Source: Anaerolineae bacterium
GTDB lineage: Bacteria; Chloroflexota; Anaerolineae; Aggregatilineales; JAFGMM01
Length of the DNA stretch: 64,000 nucleotides
NCBI GenBank assembly: GCA_027494055.1
Contig: JAOSJO010000026.1
Location: 67,094 to 131,093 of the forward strand
Direction: 5' to 3'
Shown: positions 61,206 through 64,000 of the stretch, in pieces
Layout of the letters: the number at the start of each line of letters is the position of its first letter
Numbering within the stretch: the first letter of the stretch is position 1
Made by a program: the position numbers and the translations under genes
Notes under the pieces: generated by a model
Database searches by the model: none
Told to the model about the DNA's origin: nothing
The model's input: only the letters and a program-made list of their open reading frames with translations

Positions 61206-62795
61206 TCAGGTGGCGGCGCGGTTCCACCCAGGGCCGCGCACCACACGCCCAGGCGTCGCGCCGGTATGCTCGCCCTCCCAGAGGGCGGGCGTGCCGTTGA
61301 CAAACACGTGGCTCACGCCGGTGGCGTACTGGTGCGGCTGCATGAAGGTCGCGTGGTCCTGCACCGTCTCAGGGTCGAAGAGGACGACATCGGCGAAGTA
61401 GCCCGGCCTGAGCGCGCCGCGCCGGTCGAGGCGCAGCGTCGTGGCCGGCAGTGTCGTCAGGCGGCGGATGGCCTCCTCCAGCGCGATCACGCCCTCCTCA
61501 CGCACGTACTTGCCCAGCACGCGCGCGAAGTTGCCATAGGCGCGCGGGTGCGTGCTCGATTTGAGAAAAACGCCCTCCGGGGCGAGCGCCCCGCCATCTG
61601 AGCCAAAGCTCACCCACGGCAGCGCCACCTGCCGGCGCACGTTGTCCTCCAGCATGGTGAAGTACACCGTCCCCACCCGGCTCTGATCCTCGACGAGCAG
61701 GTCCATCGCGGCGTCCTGCCAGGGCACGCCGCGCAGCGCCGCGATCTCGGCCAACGTCTTGCCGGTAAGCGGCTTGAGCGCGTCGCTGTCGAAGCCGACG
61801 AGCAGCATGTTCTCCGGGTCGCCCTCGATCTCCCGGCGGACGCGGGCGCGGGTTGCGGGGTCGCGCAGCCGCGCGCGCAGGGCCTCCAGGCCGCCTTCCC
61901 GCGCCCACTGCGGCAGCGAGGAGTCGAGGCCGGTGCTGCTGGCGGGGTAGGTGTACATGTCGGCGGTGATCTCCAGCCCCTCGGCGCGCGCCGCTTCGAT
62001 CTTCGCGATCACGGCGTCGAGTTTGCCCCAGTTCGCCTGCCCCGACCCTTGAGGTGGTAGACCTCGGCGCGCGCGCCGGCGCGACGCGCAATGGTCAGGA
62101 ATTCGTCGAGCGCTTCGAGCAGTTGATCGTCCTCACTGCGCAGGTGCGAGATGTAGAGGCCACCGCAAGCCGCCGCCGCCTCCGCCAGCGCGATCAGCTC
62201 GTCCGTGGTGTAGAAGCAGCTTGGCACGTAGATCAGCGCCGACGCCAGCCCCATCGCGCCCTCTGCCATCGCCTGACGCACCTGCGCGCGCATGTGCGCA
62301 AGCTCTGCCGGCGTGGCGGGTCGGTTCTTCAGCCCGATCGCGTTCGCGCGCACCGTGCCCGCGCCGACAAACGACGCCACGTTGGGCGACACGCCGCGCG
62401 CCTCCAGGAACGCCAGGTACTCGCCGAGGGTGGTCCACGCGATAGCGTGCGCGAGGTCGCCGCGCATCTCGTGCGCCATCTCTGCCGCCGCCTCGCTGAG
62501 GATCGGCCCCCATCGACATGTCCTCGCCCATCACCTCAAGCGTCACGCCCTGCCGGATGTCGCTCTGTGCGCGCCCATCCTCGATCAGGGACCAGACCGC
62601 CCAACTGAGCATGTTGATGAAGCCGGGGGCGACGGCCAGGCCGCGCGCGTCGATCACCGCGCGGGCGTCCCCCTCGATGCGCCGCCCGACGGCGGCGATG
62701 GCATCCCCCTGTATCGCCACGTCACCGTGCAGGGGCGCGCCGCCGCTCCCGTCGTAGATCGTTCCATCGCGAATGAGGTAGTCGTATGTCGTCAT
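61206..62795 (-). CDS. D-aminoacylase-like amidohydrolase (two frame shifts)
   Basis: About 530 aa; ATG at 62795 behind GAGGA. N-terminal beta domain (YDYLIRDGTIYDGSGGAPLH), then VAPGFINMLSWAVWSLIEDG where classical N-acyl-D-amino-acid deacylases have the HxHxD metal motif; further VPSCFYTTDELIALAEAAAA, YISHLRSEDDQLLEALDEF, HLKGSGQANWGKLDAV, FVSFGSDGG-like WVSFGSDGGALAPEG and RRGALRPGYFADVVLFD. One G too many near 62510 and one G short near 62040 break the frame. The substrate is probably an N-acyl-D-amino acid or related amide, but the changed metal site makes this uncertain. Confidence 0.85.
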
Positions 62796-62917
62796 GTCGC
62801 GCTTTTCCTCGCTTCTGGTCGCGCAATGGCAGGGCACGCTTCATCTCGCGAAGGTTATCTCAAATGGCCGCACATGCCAATCAGCGATACGAGGGCCATA
62901 GCGTAAGGCGCAGCGAT

Positions 62918-62946
62918 TTGCCGGTTCTGTGATAGCGGGATATAAA
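62918..62946 (+). promoter_or_regulatory. Promoter for the flippase gene
   Basis: TTGCCG and TATAAA, spacer 17, 22 bases before the start codon. Confidence 0.6.
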
Positions 62947-62967
62947 CACATTTCTGCTTGATTGTAC

Positions 62968-64000
62968 ATGAACGAACACGCCACAGACCGCTTTGGGCAA
63001 TGGGCCACGCGCGTCGTCGCCACCACACTGATCGACTTTGTGCTGGCAGCGGCGGTGAGCATCCTCGTGCTGCGCCTGCTCGGCCCCGAAGACGCCGGGC
63101 GCTATGCGGTCTGGATCGTGATCCCCGAAACGCTGGCAAGGTTCGGCGTGCTGGGCGTGCCCGCCGCCAATACCTATCATGTGGCCCGGCAGGTCGAGAA
63201 GCTCCCCGGCCTCATCGGCAACTCTCTGCTCATGGCGGGCGTTCTGAGCTTGGTCGTTGCGCTGGCGCTGGCCGGCTACCAGGCGCTTGGCGGCGCGGTC
63301 GGCGACGAGGGCGGCGTGAGCGGGGCGGTTCTCGCGGTACTTCTGCTCGCCTTTCCCGGCCTGATGGTCGCCGAGATGTTCCGCCAGCTTATGTTGGGCC
63401 TGGGGCTGATCGGGTCCTACAACCTGCAAAGCGTGCTCGCGAACTTCCTGCGCGTGATCGGCGTGTTGGTCCTGCTGGTCCTGCTGGATGGCGGCCTGGC
63501 CGGCGCGCTGGTCGCGTGGAGCTTTGGCGTCATCGTGGCCGCCGTGGTGGGCGTGATGGTGGTGCTGCGCCAGAGCGGCTGGCGCTGCCACGTTGACCGG
63601 GCGCTGCTGCGCGGCACGCTTGGCTTCAGCGCACGCTCCTATGTCGCCTCGATCACGACTTTCCTGAACCTCCGGCTCGACGTGTACATGCTCACCGCGC
63701 TGACGGCCTTCGACCAGGTCGGCTTTTACAAGGCGGCCACCTCGCTGACCGACCGCCTGTGGTCGCTGACCGGCTCCGTCGGCACCGTGCTATTTGCGCG
63801 CATCGCGGGCACGCGCGAAGAGAGGGACCGCCGGCTCACCGCGGTCGTTGCGCGCCTGACGCTGCTCTTCACGCTGGCGCTCAGTCTGCTGCTGCTGGCG
63901 ATCAGCCCCTGGTTGGTGACGCTGCTGTATTCCGCGACCTACGCGCCGGCGGTCGTGCCGCTTGCGCTTCTGCTGCCGGGGGTGGTGGCCTTTGCGCTGT
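62968..64000 (+). CDS. Polysaccharide biosynthesis flippase (Wzx/MATE-like), 3' end missing
   Basis: 344 codons up to the right edge, no break in frame. Repeated membrane helices: VVATTLIDFVLAAAVSILVL with the conserved RLLGPEDAGRYAVWIVI, further helices near 60-220, and a second half starting FSARSYVASITTFLNLRLD, with YMLTALTAFDQVGFYKAATS, the hallmark of polysaccharide-export flippases (MOP superfamily). Moves lipid-linked repeat units across the membrane, fitting the glycosyltransferases to its left. About two thirds to three quarters of the usual 430-480 aa are present. Confidence 0.9.
   Translation, partial: MNEHATDRFGQWATRVVATTLIDFVLAAAVSILVLRLLGPEDAGRYAVWIVIPETLARFGVLGVPAANTYHVARQVEKLPGLIGNSLLMAGVLSLVVALALAGYQALGGAVGDEGGVSGAVLAVLLLAFPGLMVAEMFRQLMLGLGLIGSYNLQSVLANFLRVIGVLVLLVLLDGGLAGALVAWSFGVIVAAVVGVMVVLRQSGWRCHVDRALLRGTLGFSARSYVASITTFLNLRLDVYMLTALTAFDQVGFYKAATSLTDRLWSLTGSVGTVLFARIAGTREERDRRLTAVVARLTLLFTLALSLLLLAISPWLVTLLYSATYAPAVVPLALLLPGVVAFAL

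Noticed and set aside
1..64000. Reassignment of TGA to tryptophan
   Set aside because: Many intact genes end in TGA and tryptophan is encoded by TGG throughout; only two in-frame TGA were found.

Overview
The window is 64 kb of GC-rich bacterial DNA, most likely from a Chloroflexota genome (Anaerolineae or a relative). The grounds are the mix of genes: a diterpene synthase of the type known from Herpetosiphon and Mycobacterium, many secreted LysM, SH3-like, lamin-tail and VCBS-repeat proteins behind Pro/Thr-rich linkers, two signal peptidases, FemAB/CelD-like acetyltransferases, and a corrinoid/DUF1638/reductive-activase module. No rRNA or ribosomal protein is present to fix the lineage, so this is inference.

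Layout. 1-2.9 kb: the 5' part of a tuberculosinol/kolavelool-synthase-like gene running off the left edge behind a strong promoter, then two tandem FemAB-like acetyltransferases. 3.2-12.1 kb: malQ, an SRPBCC protein, a response regulator, a four-gene minus-strand operon with a secreted glycosidase-like protein, phosphofructokinase, YbaK and small membrane proteins. 12.7-19.0 kb, plus strand: a mercuric-reductase-like flavoprotein, then a corrinoid protein, a DUF1638 protein, a ferredoxin-ASKHA reductive activase and a soluble histidine kinase. 19.1-20.8 kb: an AT-richer, decayed GmrSD-like (DUF262) restriction gene. 20.8-27.8 kb: a minus-strand run with a membrane protein, M19 dipeptidase, two anchored DsbA-like proteins (one with an in-frame TGA exactly at the first active-site cysteine), two HAD phosphatases, an unknown protein and two signal peptidases. 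28.5-37.2 kb: a secreted beta-propeller/SH3 protein, an Eis-like acetyltransferase, tRNA-Met, a large secreted protein with six Ig-like repeats, and a VWA-FHA membrane protein. 37.2-39.3 kb: a DUF6414 gene split by a complete IS4-family element with 11-bp target duplication. 39.3-55.9 kb: galT, a glycosyltransferase, lipoprotein and LysM/lamin-tail proteins, an EEP-family enzyme, ligA, an RlmI-like methyltransferase, a NUDIX hydrolase, a large membrane glycosyltransferase, a degenerate tyrosine recombinase and a zinc-ribbon protein. 55.9-64 kb: a surface-polysaccharide region (solute-binding protein, three glycosyltransferases, methyltransferase, flippase) with a D-aminoacylase-like amidohydrolase inside it.

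Quality. About 28 single-base frame shifts break otherwise well-conserved genes, and most of those examined sit in runs of identical bases, so the assembly probably carries homopolymer indels. I give such genes full-length coordinates and say where the frame changes; only the GmrSD-like gene and the IS-split DUF6414 gene are called pseudogenes. Short palindromic repeats are scattered through the window in at least three families, and one palindrome sits in frame inside a glycosyltransferase gene.
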